Origin: Blasia pusilla
Taxonomy: Eukaryota > Marchantiophyta > Marchantiopsida > Blasiales
Reading direction: 5' to 3'
Assembly: GCA_050084515.1 (NCBI GenBank)
Contig: CM114272.1
Coordinates: forward strand, 17,670,001-17,734,000
DNA length: 64,000 nucleotides
Numbering within the stretch: position 1 is the stretch's first letter; every line of letters starts with the position of its first letter. The translations under genes were made by a program, and so were the position numbers. A model generated the notes under the pieces. It had not been told where the DNA came from. It ran no database searches and saw only the letters and a list, made by a program, of their open reading frames with translations. Shown here one piece after another: positions 60,741-64,000 of this stretch.

Positions 60741-61789
60741 ATGGCTATTTCTTCGTCAGTTCGTGCTCGCCCTCCTCCGCTGGGTGAAGGGAAGTTAGAT
60801 GGGTCTAACTATACGTTGTGGAAGTTCAAAATGAGAACTGTTTTCTAATCATTTGAGATCTGGGAAACAGCCACAGGGGTCGATTCAAATCCACAAGCTA
60901 GTTTGAGTTCTGCAAGTTCATCTTCATCTGGGGATATCGATCCTGTTGTATTATTGACATGGAGACGCAGTAAACGCTTGATGCTCTATATGCGATTGTC
61001 ACGAATGTAACTGATTCTGTCATGACTCTCATTCAACATACAACCACTGCTGCTGAGGCGTGGAACATTTTGAAGAATCAGTATGAAACGAGGAATGAGA
61101 CTCGGATTCAGAATTTGGAGAATTAGCTTACGTCCGAGAAATTTTCAGAAGGAGAAAGCGCGGAGCAATTTTTGACAAGGATCAAGAATCTTCAAGATCA
61201 GATGGCGTCCGTGGGAATTTCAAAGTCTAGCGAAGATTTGGCATGCCGGTGCATAAGGATTTTGCCTCCAAGGTATGACAGTTTGGTCACTGCACTGAAT
61301 ACTCAAGTAAGACCCACGCCGCTTACTTTTGAACAATTTAGTGCAATGTTGGTGGAAGAGGAAATGCGCTTCAAAGCAAGAGAGGGAAGTGACACAACAT
61401 TTATTGCCAATGTACAGAGAGGTAGAAATCAGGATTACAGTTCAAATGTCAAGAAGAAATTTCCAAGAAAAGCCTTCAAATGCTTTTATAATGGAAAGCT
61501 AGGTCATCTTATCAAAGATTGTAGGAAGAGAAGTCAGGATGAGAAGAACGGTTGTTTAAGACCTAAGAAGGAGTCTGGAAATTCTGTAGAACTTGGAGAA
61601 CATGAAGTAGATGCTTGGGTAGCAATAGAAGAGTTCTGCACACAGGCAGAACATACCACTAAGACAAAGAGTGAAGATGCATGGGTGCTCGATAGTGGAG
61701 CATCTAGGCATATGACCAATCATAAGGATTGGTATAGCTCCTTACTGACCTCTCTGAGAGCCCATCGTTGTTATTCTTGTTGGGAATAA
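60741..61789 (+). pseudogene. Copia GAG and protease section
   Basis: ATG at 60741 starts MAISSSVRARPPPLGEGKL and DGSNYTLWKFKMRT, then a stop at 60846. The reading frame recovers at 61172-61789, with LACRCIRILPPRYDSLVTAL and FEQFSAMLVEEEMRF. The zinc knuckle reads CFYNGKLGHLIKDC, with Asn where the second Cys of CX2CX4HX4C belongs. Protease: WVLDSGASRHMTNH (about 61681). Confidence 0.8.
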
Positions 61790-62272
61790 TGCAAAGTGCC
61801 TGTAGAAGGGAAAGGCACAATTTCTTTAGTCTCACAAAAGGAGATGAAAAGAAGTTAAGCGATGTACTATACGCGTGCGAGTTGAAGCGAAATTTGATTT
61901 CGGTTAAGCGTGATTATGTGATCGTGACCTAGAAGTTCGTTTCAAGAAAATGGAGCAATCATTGAGGATGCCAATGAGAAAGTAGTGGATGAAGGTATGA
62001 CGTGGAAATATCTATGAGTTGTATGCTTTCACGACAAGTGTAGGTCTGAGATCTTAGTAGCGTAAGTTGTGGCATGAAAGATTTGGTCACCTAAGCTTTC
62101 CCTTACTAAGTCGATGCAGAAATCTGGCATGGTTGATTTACCAACAATTTCGGAGTGTCGGATACTTGTGAAGCTTGTATGATGGGCAAGCAACACCGAC
62201 AACCATTTCCACAAGAGTCCAACAATAGGGCAAAGGCTCCTCTAGAGTTGATACATTGACCTCTGTGGTAAA

Positions 62273-62660
62273 ATGAGAACGGTGGCATTAGGTGGTTCTT
62301 CCTACTTCTTTTTAGTTGTCAACGATTATAGTAGGAAGATGTGGGTGTATTTCTTCGTGATAAGGCAAGTGGTTTTGGAAAATTTAAAGTATGGCACAAG
62401 CTGGTTGAGAATGAGACAGAAAGAAGGTACAAAAGCTTCAGACCGATCGAGAAGGAGAATTCTTATCAACGAATTCAACAAATATTTGGGAGAGCATGGA
62501 ATCAGCTTACGATTAACCACGGCACATACACCACAACAAAATGGAGTTGTTGAGCGTCGAAATAAATCGCATGATGGTGGAGATGGCAAGATGTATGATG
62601 AAAGCAAAAGATTTGTGAAGGCTTTTGGTCAAGTCATTATCTTGCCGTATACATTCTAAA
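62273..62660 (+). pseudogene. Copia integrase section
   Basis: SSYFFLVVNDYSRKMWVYFF holds the first catalytic Asp region. HGISLRLTTAHTPQQNGVVERRN carries the last (Glu) region. A shifted frame lies between (62341-62553). Upstream, 62160-62220 retains a C-E-A-C..GKQHR pre-integrase stretch. Confidence 0.8.
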
Positions 62661-63096
62661 TAGAAGTGCTACCAAGTCGTGCAAGGCATGACTCTCATCA
62701 ATCATACTGGGTAAGGTACCATCAGTCCAACATTTCAGGACTTTTGGTAGTGAGTGTTTTGTACATATTCCTGAAGCATCGAGGACCAAGTTGGAGTCCA
62801 AGAGCAGGAAGTGCATCTTTATGGGATACAGTGATGAGTCTAAAGCTTATGGCCTTTGGTGTCCAGAGCAAAAGAAGATGCTTGTGAGTCGTGACGTGGT
62901 GTTCCAGGAACAGCCTCGTCAAGTGGCGAATATCAGTGGTCCGTCCACATTATCATCAAATGAAGAGATAACCCACCAGAGCACACCACAGATGTTTACA
63001 CCAGATCATCAAGAAGAAATTTTGGTGATGATTACAAAGAGCAACCTGCTCTTCCACTACGGTCGTCATACCCTAAGTGGATAAAGCAACTCTTGG

Positions 63097-64000
63097 ATGG
63101 TAAGGATCCACCAAAGAATCGATGAAGTTGTTACACATCCAAGGAGATCCAAGAGACTAGAGGAGCAGAATAGAGCTTCCGCACATCTCGTCAACATGGC
63201 CCTGATGACAAAGGTCTTGAAGGTGGAAGAGCCATCATGCTTGGATGAGGCCCTGGCTCATCCTCAATGGAGAGAGGCCATGCAGACGGAGATGGACGCT
63301 ATTCAGAGGAATGAAACTTGGACTTTGGTTGAAAAGCCAGAGGACATGAAGATAATACGCACCAAGTGGGTGTACAAGACCAAGTACAAGTCGGACGGTA
63401 CAGTGGATAAATTCAAAGCGAGGTTGGTCGCACAAGGATGCTCACAAATCAAAGGCTTTGACTACTATGAGACTTTTGCTCCCACTGCAAGGATGACAAC
63501 CATTCGAATTGTTCTAGCGGTTGCGGGAACAAGACGCGTTGCTTTGATACCAATATGATGTGAAGTCTGCTTTTCTGAACGGGAGTCTCAAGGAGGAGAT
63601 ATATGTTTCTCAACCACCAGGTTTTGAGACACCCGGATCAGAAGAGAAAGTTTGTTTACTTCATCGAGCATTGTATGGGTTGAAGCAAACCCCAAGGGTA
63701 TGGTATCAACGAATAGATACATTCTTTCGAGAGAAGGGTCTCATGAAGAGTCCTTCAGAAGCAAATTTGTATGTGTTTTGCGAAGATGGGATGTATATGT
63801 TGATAATCTTGTATGTGGATGATCGATCATCAGGAGACCACAAGAAGAAAAATAGAGGAAATGAAGGGAGTGTTGGAATCTGAGTTTGAAATGTCAGATT
63901 TAGGTCTTCTGCACTACTTTATAGGACTGGAAATTTGGCAACAGTCAGATTCTATTTTTCTCTCTCAGCAGAAGTATGCTAGAGAAATCTTGAAGGCATT
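63097..64000 (+). pseudogene. Copia reverse transcriptase section
   Basis: 63097-63558 has ALAHPQWREAMQTEMDAIQ, TKWVYKTKYKSDGTVDKFKA and ARLVAQGCSQIKGFDYYETF. A frameshift follows, then 63560-63883 has DVKSAFLNGSLKEEIYVSQP (first catalytic Asp), LYGLKQTPRVWYQ and the active-site LYVDD. A second frameshift right after YVDD restores the expected EMSDLGLLHYFIGLEI-type sequence to the window edge. Confidence 0.85.

Larger units (their letters stand above)
60668..64000 (+). mobile_element. Second Ty1/copia retrotransposon, 5' part, cut by the window
   Basis: Order GAG, protease, integrase, reverse transcriptase identifies Ty1/copia. All domains are present up to the window end, but stops and frameshifts occur in each section, so the copy is defective though less deleted than the one nested in the Helitron. 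Confidence 0.85.

Overview
The window is plant nuclear DNA. It has spliceosomal introns, GT..AG junctions of plant type, a plant general transcription factor gene, and several classes of decayed plant transposable elements. The exact group cannot be fixed from the sequence. The reverse transcriptase lineage at 48-52 kb is one I associate mainly with seed-free plants and charophyte algae, so a fern, lycophyte or bryophyte is my inference. There is no sign of bacterial or organellar organisation.

Layout. 0-5.1 kb: a retroelement protease fragment, unrecognised decayed minus-strand frames and a striking minisatellite built of short palindromes. 5.2-20.4 kb: a cluster of five copies (called A, B, E, C, D here) of one unrecognised spliced gene family; B and C are best preserved, and C and D are divergent. 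Between B and E sits a duplicated fragment of the TFIIF-alpha gene. 11.5-16.2 kb is AT-rich and gene-poor with small tandem repeats. 20.4-27 kb: faint transposase traces and a decayed hAT-type transposase. 27-39 kb: a MULE-type transposase (plus strand) and a convergent unrecognised minus-strand gene, both lying between inverted copies of a roughly 70-bp sequence. 40.8-46.9 kb: a complete nine-exon gene for the large subunit of TFIIF (RAP74), the only clearly functional gene, predicted at 553 aa. 47.7-52.3 kb: a decayed LINE-like element and, beside it, a truncated second copy of its 3' part. 52.4-60 kb: a decayed Helitron (Rep plus PIF1-type helicase) split by a copia retrotransposon that left a 5-bp target duplication. 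60.4-64 kb: the 5' part of a second copia element running off the window.

How the parts relate. TFIIF-alpha would work with RNA polymerase II at initiation. The A-E family shares TATA boxes, exon sizes, splice junctions and a basic nuclear-localisation-like stretch, but its function is unknown. Most of the remainder is transposon debris; the nested Helitron/copia insertion and the TFIIF-alpha fragment give relative dates for the rearrangements. All calls come from reading the sequence only; no database search was possible.
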